8,192 nucleotides of DNA from Syntrophorhabdaceae bacterium (GCA_026416315.1 JAOAFK010000027.1:1-8192); one strand, 5' to 3'; positions 1 to 6,980 are shown, counted from the stretch's first letter. Numbers and translations: made by a program. Notes: generated by a model from the letters alone, not told the origin.

Positions 1-1
1 G

Positions 2-871
2 TATATCCTCGGCTGGGATACAAAGACAAGTCTCATTGCAGGTGGGGCTCTGTCCACGACCTCAATAGCTGTTGTCTATGCAGTGAGGGTTGAAACAGGT
101 TTGAACAACACGGAATTTGGTAAGGGGGTCCTTGCTGCATGCTTTATAAATGACCTTGGCACTGTCATTGCCCTTGGGCTAATCTTTGCACCTTTTACTG
201 TGAAGACCATCGTGTTTGTGATTCTTACTGCAGTTGTATTATTTATTCTGCCCTCCATATCAAACTGGCTCAAAAAGGTATATGCAGGAAGAACTGCTGC
301 TATAAGAACAAAATGGGTGGCCATGATTTTATTCAGTTTAGGTGCATTTGCCCTATGGTCAGGAAGTGAGGCAGTGCTGCCTGCATATCTTGTCGGCATG
401 GTACTTGCTGAATTTTCAAGCAGTGATACCCTCTGGCTCAAACGTCTCAGAACCCTTACAACAGGTTTTCTTACCCCGTTTTACTTTATAAGGGCAGGAA
501 CATTGGTTAGCCTTTCTTCTCTTGTGTCTGCACCTTTTGTATTTCTTGTGCTCTTCGATGGTAAAGTGGTGTCCAAGATCTTTGGTTTATATCCCGTTAT
601 ATCCATATTTAGAGAGAAAAAAGATGAAAGATGGTATTATACACTTCTTATGTCAACGGGACTTACATTCGGAACCATTTCTGCCATGTATGGTTTTACT
701 CATGGTATTGTGAACCAGGACCAGTATTCCTTTCTTGTAACTGCTGTTATTGGCAGTGCAGTAATACCAACCCTTATAGCAAACATAAAGTTCTTGCCAT
801 GGCATCTGTTACCAGAGACAGAACCGGCTATGGAAGTTGAGGTTCCTGAAGAAACACCTGCAGATGAGTAA
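2..871 (+). CDS. CPA2-type cation/proton antiporter, 3' part (5' end outside window)
   Basis: Integral inner-membrane antiporter exchanging Na+ or K+ for H+. The frame is open from base 2 with no stop, so the gene starts upstream; 289 residues are visible, roughly the last two thirds to three quarters of a 390-400 residue membrane domain. Numbered from base 2, a Gly-Ala-Leu-Ser-Thr-Thr-Ser stretch at about residues 15-21 and an Asn-Asp pair at 50-51 match the unwound-helix and ion-binding segments of the Na+/H+ exchanger fold. A later PFYFIRAGT segment, and STGLTFGTIS followed by several hydrophobic helices, match the C-terminal half. The protein ends in a short acidic Glu/Pro-rich tail with no TrkA-N/RCK nucleotide-binding domain, unlike KefB/KefC. 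Family knowledge links Asn-Asp more to electroneutral exchange and Asp-Asp to electrogenic exchange, so electroneutrality is inference. The substrate ion cannot be told from sequence. fdhA follows after 105 bases, so co-transcription is possible but not shown. Confidence 0.9.
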   Translation, partial: YILGWDTKTSLIAGGALSTTSIAVVYAVRVETGLNNTEFGKGVLAACFINDLGTVIALGLIFAPFTVKTIVFVILTAVVLFILPSISNWLKKVYAGRTAAIRTKWVAMILFSLGAFALWSGSEAVLPAYLVGMVLAEFSSSDTLWLKRLRTLTTGFLTPFYFIRAGTLVSLSSLVSAPFVFLVLFDGKVVSKIFGLYPVISIFREKKDERWYYTLLMSTGLTFGTISAMYGFTHGIVNQDQYSFLVTAVIGSAVIPTLIANIKFLPWHLLPETEPAMEVEVPEETPADE

Positions 872-904
872 AAACTATAATGATACATTGGGAATGAATT
901 TAAA

Positions 905-931
905 TTGACAATATCTTCAAATCATTATAAA
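905..931 (+). promoter_or_regulatory. Candidate sigma-70 promoter upstream of fdhA
   Basis: A perfect TTGACA (905-910) is followed by TATAAA (926-931), but the spacer is only 15 nt, short of the optimal 17. A second TTGACA at 938-943 lacks a good -10, because the right distance falls in the CCCCGGGG patch. The gap is AT-rich, so chance matches are likely. I saw no sigma-54 GG/GC signature. A real fdhA promoter probably lies here or upstream of the antiporter. Confidence 0.3.
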
Positions 932-964
932 AATTCATTGACAAGAAAAAAATTAAAAAACCCC

Positions 965-970
965 GGGGAG
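965..970 (+). promoter_or_regulatory. Ribosome binding site that fixes the fdhA start
   Basis: GGGGAG lies 6 nt before the ATG at 977. The frame is open further upstream to a TTG at 905, but that codon has no Shine-Dalgarno site and would add 24 Lys/Asn/Ser-rich residues before the 2Fe-2S domain, so ATG 977 is preferred. The site is half of a CCCCGGGG palindrome (961-968). Confidence 0.7.
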
Positions 971-976
971 CTTTTA

Positions 977-3676
977 ATGGAAACCATAAGTTTGATAATT
1001 GATGGTAAAAAGGTGCATGGTGAAAAAGGTCAGACTGTTTTGGAGGTGGCATTAAAAAACGGGATAAATATTCCATATCTGTGCTATCATCCGAAGATAA
1101 GCAAGACAGGCGCGTGCAGGATCTGCCTTGTGAGGATAAATGGGGTAGCCCTAAAGGCATCATGCGTTGAACCAATTTCAGAAGGCATGGAAGTAGTAAC
1201 AGAGGATGACGAGATAATAAAGATTAGAAAATTTGTACTCGAATTACTTCTATCCGATGGAGATCATAACTGCCTGTACTGTGATGCAAACGGTGCATGT
1301 GAATTTCAGTCCTTGGTACAAAGATACAGCATTGAGGAAATAAAACCTTCAAAAACAAGGATCCCCAAAGAGATAGATTATGAATCAAGTAATGCCCTTC
1401 GAAGAAATGAAAATAGATGTATTCTATGTGGGAGATGTGTAAAGGCATGCAAAGAAATTCAAGTTTCCAATGTGTGGAGTTTTGCTGAAAGGGGGAGTCA
1501 AACCCATCTTGTGGCAGATGATGGTAAAAAGATAGGTGAGTCCAGTTGCGTTAAATGCGGTACATGTGCCCAGCTATGTCCAACAGGAGCCCTAACATTA
1601 CAACCAGTGAAAGGTAGGGGTGCAAACTGGGAATTAACTGCCATACCGAGTATCTGTATATATTGCGGTGTGGGATGCAAGATAGATTTTTATAAAAATA
1701 AAGATAATATCCTTGTTAAGGCCATGGGCAACTATACAGGTCCAAATAACGGTCATCTCTGCGTGAAAGGAAGGTTTGGGTTTGATTTTGTTCACAGTGA
1801 CAAAAGGCTTAAAAAACCCCTCATTAAGAAAAAGGGTTCCTTTGAAGAAGCAGAATGGGACGAGGCTTTAGACCTTATTGCATCAAAATTAATTGAAATA
1901 AAAGAAAAATATGGGCCTGATTCTATAGCAGCCCTTTCATCAGCCAAATGCACCAATGAAGAAAATTATCTACTACAGAAATTTGTCCGTTCAGTAATAG
2001 GCACGAATAACATTGACCATTGTGCCCGTCTCTGACACTCTTCCACTGTCGCCGGTCTGGCGGCGGTTTTCGGCTCAGGCGCCATGACAAATTCCATAAG
2101 GGAGATACCCCTATCAGAAGGTTTTTTTGTCATCGGCTCAAACACAACAGAAAACCATCCAGTTATAGGCTCCATGATTAAAAATGAGGTGATTAACAAA
2201 GGCAAAAAACTCATAGTTGTGGACCCAAGAAGGATAGAGCTTGCAAGATATGCAGATTTTTATTTCCAGATCAAACCAGGGACAAACATTGCTATTCTAA
2301 ATGGTTTTATGCATGTGTTAATCAAAGAGAACTTATACGACAAAGAATATGTGCACTCACGGTGTGAAGGATTTGAAGAAATGGCCCATGTCATAGAAAA
2401 ATATACACCAGAATATGTGGCACAAATCTGCGGCCTTGATAATCCAGAGGATATTGTTGAGGCTGCAAGGCTTATGGCAAGACTTAAACCCATGGCGCTT
2501 TATTACTCCATGGGCATAACCCAGTTTGTTTCAGGGGTAAATGGTGTGAAATCCACGGCAAATCTACAGATGCTTCTTGGAAATGTGGGTATCCCTGGTG
2601 GCGGTGTAAATCCTTTGCGTGGGCAGAACAATGTTCAGGGTGCATGCGATATGGGTGCCTTACCTAATACATATCCTGCCTATCAACCTGTGGCTTCCAT
2701 TGAAAATAAGGCAAAATTCGAGGCTGCCTGGGGCGTATCCAATCTTTCTACCACACCAGGGCTCACCCTCCTTGAGATGTTTAACCATGCGATAGAAGGG
2801 AATATCAAGGCAATTTATGCCATGGGTGAAAATCCTGTCATGTCCGATCCAAATCAGAAACATGTTATAGAGGCATTAAAATCATTGGAGTTTTTTGTTG
2901 TCCAGGATATATTTCTCACTGAAACCGCCCAATATGCCCATGTGGTCTTACCTGTTAGATCTTTTCTTGAAAAGGAAGGAACCGTTACAAACACAGAAAG
3001 AAGGGTTCAGTTGATGCATAAGGTACTGCCACCTGTGGGAGATGCAAAAGACGACTGGTGGGTCATCCAAGAGGTGGCCAGAAGGATGGGTGCGAATTGG
3101 AACTATAAAACATCAGAGGATATCTTTGAAGAGATAAGAAAGGTGACCCCATCTTATGGCGGGGTTACATATAAAAGGGCCGAATACGAAATTATCCAGT
3201 GGCCATGTCCATCAGAAGACCATCCTGGAACGCAGTTTCTCCATAAGGATAAATTCACAAGGGGACTGGGGTTATTTACACCCATTGATTATACCCCACC
3301 TGCAGAAGATGCAGATTTTGAGTATCCCATGATTCTTACAACAGGTCGAATCCTTTATCATTTTCATACAGGCACCATGACAAGAAAATCAAAGGTTTTA
3401 GATGAAAACGTGCGCGAAGGATATGTAGAGGTTAACCCTATAGATGCCCAAAATTATAACATTGAAAACGGTGAGGTTATATCCATCTCCTCAAGAAGGG
3501 GCAGCATCAGGATAAAGGCAAGGATAACGAATACGGTAAAACCAAATACAGTATTTATACCGTTTCACTTCTTTGAGGCATGTGCGAATGTCTTAACCAT
3601 TGATGCCGTTGACCCCATCTCCAAGATCCCTGAATACAAGGTATGTGCATGTAGGATAGAAAAGATTAATTTATAA
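977..3676 (+). CDS. fdhA: Selenocysteine-containing formate dehydrogenase, alpha (catalytic) subunit
   Basis: Molybdenum/tungsten bis-MGD enzyme that interconverts formate and CO2 and passes electrons along an iron-sulfur relay; no signal peptide, so cytoplasmic. The product is 899 residues when the TGA at 2033-2035 is read as selenocysteine (residue 353). Domains in order: a 2Fe-2S plant-type ferredoxin fold (C36, C47, C50, C63); a NuoG-like His-Cys 4Fe-4S segment (H97, C99, C102, C108); two 4Fe-4S clusters (C148/151/154/158 and C191/194/197/201); the catalytic-domain 4Fe-4S site (C227, C230, C234, C262) with the conserved electron-relay Lys264; and the molybdopterin domains to the C terminus. 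Sec353-His354 corresponds to Sec140-His141 of E. coli FdhH, and R548 in NPLRGQNNVQGACDMG corresponds to its active-site Arg333. The His after Sec argues for formate dehydrogenase rather than periplasmic nitrate reductase. The architecture is that of NAD(P)- or ferredoxin-linked soluble FdhA, but no NuoE/NuoF-like partner follows. Start from the GGGGAG site at 965-970. Confidence 0.95.
2033..2067 (+). promoter_or_regulatory. UGA selenocysteine codon with bacterial SECIS hairpin inside fdhA
   Basis: The in-frame TGA (2033-2035) is flanked by the strongly conserved formate dehydrogenase motif HCARL-U-HSSTVAGLAA, and the frame stays open for 546 more codons. Just downstream, ACTGTCGCC (2045-2053) pairs over 9 bp, with two U-G wobbles, with GGCGGCGGT (2059-2067) around the loop GGTCT (2054-2058). 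The loop begins 18 nt after the TGA, the same spacing and loop sequence as the E. coli fdhF SECIS bound by SelB. I see no clearly bulged U; a U-G wobble at 2049 lies close to where E. coli has one. Insertion needs SelB, SelA, SelD and tRNA-Sec, none of which is in this window. Confidence 0.93.
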
Positions 3677-3690
3677 CATGACATTCAAAT

Positions 3691-3712
3691 CTGTCTGACA
3701 GGCAGTGTTTTT
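3691..3712 (+). terminator. Weak terminator-like hairpin after fdhA
   Basis: CTGTC (3691-3695) pairs with GGCAG (3701-3705) across a 5-nt loop, with one U-G pair, and is followed by TG and then TTTTT (3708-3712). It lies 15 nt after the fdhA stop. A stem of only 5 bp makes this a weak intrinsic terminator at best, but the position and the T-run fit the end of the fdhA transcript. Confidence 0.4.
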
Positions 3713-3728
3713 CTGCTCTAAATTTAGA

Positions 3729-3757
3729 TTTACAAAATCTCAAGGTTGATATATAAA
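3729..3757 (+). promoter_or_regulatory. Candidate promoter for the methyltransferase-Nudix-MFS unit
   Basis: TTTACA (3729-3734) and TATAAA (3752-3757) each match the sigma-70 consensus at 5 of 6 positions with an ideal 17-nt spacer. Transcription would begin near base 3764, on or next to the proposed ATG, giving a leaderless or nearly leaderless mRNA. The region is AT-rich, so a chance match is possible. Confidence 0.45.
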
Positions 3758-3763
3758 AGCAAT

Positions 3764-4516
3764 ATGGACAGAATTATAAAAAGTTATTCTGACAAAGTTT
3801 TCCATAGAAAAATAGGGATTCTCATAAAGAAATATTCAAAAAATAAAGAAGATATAAGAGATGAAGTTAAAAGACTGATAGATTTTAAAGCCTTTCGCAG
3901 ACTTCTTGACCTTGGTTGTGGTTATGGGTGGTTTTTAGAATCTATCCCTGATGGTTTTGATGTGATCATGGGCATTGATTGTAACGAAGAAAATAAAGAC
4001 GAATTTCTAAATATAGCAAGGAAAAAGGCAAAACAGGCAATTTTTAAAAATCTTTTATTGCCCACTCGAATTGACTTGCCTTCATACTCTTTTGATCTCA
4101 TTACAAGTGTATATTCCCTTTATTTCTTCCCTGAGGCACTCTCTGAGATAAAAAGATTGCTCGATAATAAAGGTGTATTTGTTGCCATCACCCATAGCAA
4201 ACATATGCTTGAGGAGGGAGAAAAATTTTTCAATTTTGATAACCTAAGAAAGCTCATAGAATCTTTCTGTGCAGAAAACGGTTACGATATACTCAAGCAT
4301 TATTTCAGTCATGTTGAATATTATGATTATTTAAACGAACTTGTATTTAAATATGATGACCATGATGCCCTTGAACAGTATATTGAATTTAAAAGGGCCT
4401 TTATTGAACAGGATGTGGAGCCAGATGTGGTTAAAGAAAAGATGATTCAGGAGTTGAAAGAAAAAAAGGTATTAACCTTTAATAAAAACGACAGGATTTT
4501 TATAGCAAGGCCATGA
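3764..4516 (+). CDS. Class I SAM-dependent methyltransferase (methyltransferase 11-like), substrate unknown
   Basis: A 250-residue cytoplasmic protein with a Rossmann-type AdoMet-binding core. Motif I is LLDLGCGYG (residues 47-55), the acidic residue ending strand 2 is D72 in GIDCNEEN, and the motif IV region is FDLITSVYSLYFF (110-122), followed by a typical RLLDNKGVFVAITHS strand 5 region. An N-terminal helical segment of about 40 residues precedes the core. A C-terminal segment (about 175-250), rich in Tyr, Asp and Glu, is not one I recognise and may set substrate choice. The start is uncertain: ATG 3764 lacks a clear Shine-Dalgarno site, while an in-frame TTG at 3746 has AAGG directly abutting it and would add 6 residues. 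An in-frame TAG at 3725-3727 bounds the gene. Its TGA overlaps the ATG of the Nudix gene (ATGA), implying translational coupling and a shared pathway. The acceptor (small molecule, RNA or protein) cannot be inferred. Confidence 0.85.
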   Translation: MDRIIKSYSDKVFHRKIGILIKKYSKNKEDIRDEVKRLIDFKAFRRLLDLGCGYGWFLESIPDGFDVIMGIDCNEENKDEFLNIARKKAKQAIFKNLLLPTRIDLPSYSFDLITSVYSLYFFPEALSEIKRLLDNKGVFVAITHSKHMLEEGEKFFNFDNLRKLIESFCAENGYDILKHYFSHVEYYDYLNELVFKYDDHDALEQYIEFKRAFIEQDVEPDVVKEKMIQELKEKKVLTFNKNDRIFIARP

Positions 4517-5520
4517 ATACAAGATCTTACTGCTATTTTTGCGGAGCAGAACTGAAGGAAGAATTTATAGAAGGAAAATTCAGACAGGTTTGCTCGTTAT
4601 GCAATAAAATACATTATGAAAACCCCTTGCCTGTGGCATCTGTGATATTATCAAATCAAAAAAGGGAAGTGCTCCTTGTAAAGAGGGCACATGAGCCTTA
4701 TAAGGATATGTGGTGTTTTCCTATTGGTTTTGCCGAGGTAGGAGAAAGCATTGAAGATGCGGCATTGAGGGAATTAAGGGAAGAGGCAGGAGTGGAAGGT
4801 AAAATCATCCAGCTTATTGACGTGAGTTCCCATATAAACCCTGTCTACGGTGAATTATTGATTGTCACCTTTGAAGCGGAAAAAATTGGCGGAATAGAAA
4901 AACCAGGTGATGATGCCATAGACTGTAAATATTTTCCCATTGATAACATGCCTAAACTTGCCTTTGATTCCCAGGAAAAGGCAGTAAAAACATATAAAGA
5001 ATTGAAAAAAGACCTATGGAAGATCCAGGATTCCCTTAAAAAATTCTTTGAGGGTGCAAAACAGGACACAATCAGCTACAAAGATTCCCTTCTCTCAGAT
5101 GAACTTATAAATGCAGTACAGAATAATTCAGAAAAGATAATCACACAATGGTTAAACGATATCACAACAAATGCTTCCACAAAATCATACCATAATTTCG
5201 ATAAAGAAGAGCTTTTTACCAGGGCTAATTTTATCATAGGTCAGCTGAACAAATGGCTTAAAGGTATAAAAGGAGAGGTGGAATTCAAATCTTTTTACTT
5301 TGAGCTTGGATATAAAAGAAAAAAAGATAATGTGCCCATAGAAGAACTCATAAGCTCTGTCAGTATATTAAAAAAGCATATCTGGATGTTTATTTACTCA
5401 TACGGCGTCTGGGAAAAGGCCATAGATATATACAGGATGTTTGAATTAGGTGAGAGGCTTGTATATTTTTTTGATAAAGCTGCATATTATATGATTTTAG
5501 GTTACAAACAGGAGGAATAA
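4513..5520 (+). CDS. Zinc-ribbon Nudix hydrolase fused to an RsbRD N-terminal-like domain
   Basis: A 335-residue, two-part protein. Residues 1-35 form a zinc ribbon with C7-x2-C10 and C27-x2-C30. Residues 38-165 are a Nudix fold whose box, G72 to V94, fits GX5EX7REUXEEXGU exactly (G72, E78, R86, E87, E90, E91, G93), so the Mg2+-binding glutamates are intact and pyrophosphohydrolase activity on an NDP-X substrate such as ADP-ribose or an NAD-type dinucleotide is expected. I do not see the NudC NADH-pyrophosphatase SQPWPFPxS signature. Residues about 195-335 are all helical in appearance and resemble the RsbRD_N sensor domain of stressosome and kinase regulators: an x-E-K-I-I-T-Q-W-L helix, a paired DKEELFTRANFIIGQL helix, then a long helix ending in Phe-Asp-Lys-Ala. 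That assignment is by eye and moderately sure. The start overlaps the methyltransferase stop (ATGA). Only a weak AAGG (4507-4510) lies upstream, which fits coupled translation. Confidence 0.88.
   Translation: MNTRSYCYFCGAELKEEFIEGKFRQVCSLCNKIHYENPLPVASVILSNQKREVLLVKRAHEPYKDMWCFPIGFAEVGESIEDAALRELREEAGVEGKIIQLIDVSSHINPVYGELLIVTFEAEKIGGIEKPGDDAIDCKYFPIDNMPKLAFDSQEKAVKTYKELKKDLWKIQDSLKKFFEGAKQDTISYKDSLLSDELINAVQNNSEKIITQWLNDITTNASTKSYHNFDKEELFTRANFIIGQLNKWLKGIKGEVEFKSFYFELGYKRKKDNVPIEELISSVSILKKHIWMFIYSYGVWEKAIDIYRMFELGERLVYFFDKAAYYMILGYKQEE
5510..5515 (+). promoter_or_regulatory. Ribosome binding site supporting the TTG start of the MFS gene
   Basis: AGGAGG lies inside the last codons of the Nudix gene and 12 nt before TTG 5528, a slightly long spacing. 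An in-frame TAG at 5498-5500 blocks any start further upstream, no ATG or GTG lies between, and the next in-frame Met would remove the first membrane helix. TTG is therefore the best start. Confidence 0.6.
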
Positions 5521-5527
5521 CCGGAAC

Positions 5528-6928
5528 TTGAAGGAACCGGAAATTAAAAAAACAAAAAATTCTGCTTTAATAGTTACAACAACCTCCTCTTTTCTCACAC
5601 CCCTTGCCCTTGCCACCATTCCTGTAGCCCTTCCTACAATAGGAAAGGCCTTTAACATGGACGTTATAGCCTTGAGCTGGATTGCTACAGCCTATATATT
5701 AAGTGCCTCTATTTTCCTTGTCCCTTTTGGTAAAATAGCGGATATGTATGGAAGAAAAAGGATCTTTTTAATAGGTACCATCATTTTTACTTTTTCATCT
5801 TTTTTACTCGGCATATCCAATAGTCCTTCCATTCTCATTTTTTTAAGGGTTTTTCAAGGCGTAGGCGGTGCCATGATATTTGGGACATCCATTGCCATAT
5901 TGAGCTCTGTATTTCCGCCAGGTGAACGCGGGAGGGTACTCGGAATAAATGTGGCTGGAGTTTATCTCGGACTATCCATAGGACCATTTTTAGGTGGGAT
6001 ATTAACACAGCATTTAGGCTGGAGGAGCATTTTTTTATTCAATTGTCCCCTTGGCTTATTCATCATACTTCTAACAGTGGTAAAATTAAAAGGTGAATGG
6101 GCTGATGCAAAAAAAGATAAATTTGATTTTGCTGGCTCTGTAATTTACAGCATAATGCTTCTGTGCCTTATGTACGGGTTTTCTAAACTTCAGTCAATTA
6201 CAGGGAAAATACTTATCCTGTCAGGAATTGTGGGGCTGGTTTTTTTTGTCTTGTGGGAAAAAAGGGTAAAAAATCCCATTATTGACATGGATCTATTTAT
6301 TTCCAATAAGGTCTTTACCATGTCCAATATGGCAGCCTTACTAAATTACAGCGCCACCTTTGCCGTGGGTTTTCTTTTAAGTTTTTATCTACAGCACATA
6401 AAAAACCTCTCTCCTCAGGTTACTGGTGTTGTTCTTGTATCACAGCCCATTATGCAGGCCATTCTGTCGCCTCTTGCAGGAAAAACTTCTGATAAGGTTG
6501 AGCCCAGAATTGTTGCCTCATCGGGTATGGCTATAACGGCATTAGGGCTTTTTTTACTCTCTTTTATTAAAGGAAATACGCACATAATCTATATAATTAT
6601 AAGCCTTGTGATACTCGGTTCCGGGTTTGCCCTGTTTGCATCTCCCAATACAAATGCCATTATGAGTTCCGTGGAAAATAGATACTATGGTATTGCCTCT
6701 TCAATGCTTGCTACCATGAGGCTTTTGGGACAGCTTTTCAGTATGGGTGTTGCCATGCTAATTTTTGCATTGTACATGGGACAAGTGGAGATATCCCCTG
6801 CGCTCCATTCTCAATTACTGAATAGCATAAAAACAGCCTTTATTGTCTTTGGCTCACTCTGTGTAGTTGGTATTTTTATATCCCTTACACGAGGAAATTT
6901 AAGGGAAAATTCAAAAACCATTGATTGA
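5528..6928 (+). CDS. MFS exporter of the DHA2 (14-helix, EmrB/QacA-like) family
   Basis: A 466-residue inner-membrane proton-coupled drug/metabolite exporter. I count 14 hydrophobic segments, the number expected for DHA2 rather than the 12 of DHA1. Motif A is GKIADMYGRKR (68-78) between helices 2 and 3. Helix 4 carries the LRVFQGVGGA segment with conserved R107 (motif B). The helix 5 antiporter motif C is seen as GVYLGLSIGPFLGG (144-157), after which WRSIFLFNCPLG is typical of the family. Length is near the usual 450-520. The gene begins 7 bases after the Nudix stop, so it is almost certainly the third gene of that operon. It is plausibly the exporter or self-protection step for whatever the methyltransferase and Nudix enzyme act on, which is inference only. 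The substrate cannot be predicted, and no membrane-fusion or outer-membrane partner is in view. Confidence 0.93.
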   Translation: MKEPEIKKTKNSALIVTTTSSFLTPLALATIPVALPTIGKAFNMDVIALSWIATAYILSASIFLVPFGKIADMYGRKRIFLIGTIIFTFSSFLLGISNSPSILIFLRVFQGVGGAMIFGTSIAILSSVFPPGERGRVLGINVAGVYLGLSIGPFLGGILTQHLGWRSIFLFNCPLGLFIILLTVVKLKGEWADAKKDKFDFAGSVIYSIMLLCLMYGFSKLQSITGKILILSGIVGLVFFVLWEKRVKNPIIDMDLFISNKVFTMSNMAALLNYSATFAVGFLLSFYLQHIKNLSPQVTGVVLVSQPIMQAILSPLAGKTSDKVEPRIVASSGMAITALGLFLLSFIKGNTHIIYIIISLVILGSGFALFASPNTNAIMSSVENRYYGIASSMLATMRLLGQLFSMGVAMLIFALYMGQVEISPALHSQLLNSIKTAFIVFGSLCVVGIFISLTRGNLRENSKTID

Positions 6929-6953
6929 CATTTCTCGCAGTATATCTTATGGT
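6925..6953 (+). promoter_or_regulatory. Candidate promoter for ssb
   Basis: A perfect TTGACA (6925-6930), overlapping the MFS stop codon, is followed after 17 nt by TATGGT (6948-6953, 4 of 6 matches). The predicted start near 6960 would give a leader of about 20 nt containing the ssb ribosome site. Confidence 0.5.
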
Positions 6954-6980
6954 AATCAAAAATTTTCTGGAGGATAAAAC

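Noticed and set aside
76..441. Reverse-strand open frame of 121 codons opposite the antiporter
   Set aside because: The opposite strand encodes conserved transporter motifs throughout, and the reverse product shows no family features.
872..904. Terminator after the antiporter gene
   Set aside because: The AT-rich stretch contains no inverted repeat of useful length followed by a T-run, so I see no support for transcription ending there.
905..976. N-terminal extension of fdhA from TTG 905
   Set aside because: No ribosome site precedes TTG 905, the extra 24 residues are low-complexity Lys/Asn/Ser, and ATG 977 has GGGGAG at 6-nt spacing and begins the 2Fe-2S domain directly.
2033..2035. Nonsense mutation turning fdhA into a pseudogene
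   Set aside because: The stop falls exactly on the catalytic Sec position, a SECIS hairpin follows at the canonical distance, and both sides keep all conserved motifs without frameshifts.
2084..3676. Separate 530-residue molybdopterin oxidoreductase gene starting at ATG 2084
   Set aside because: It has no ribosome site, would lack the catalytic Sec, iron-sulfur ligands and N-terminal third of the molybdopterin domain, and is in the same phase as the upstream part across a Sec UGA with SECIS.
3677..3763. Small RNA gene or riboswitch in the gap between fdhA and the methyltransferase
   Set aside because: Only 87 bases, holding one weak hairpin with a T-run and promoter-like boxes; no known aptamer pattern such as a SAM-binding motif is visible despite the downstream methyltransferase.
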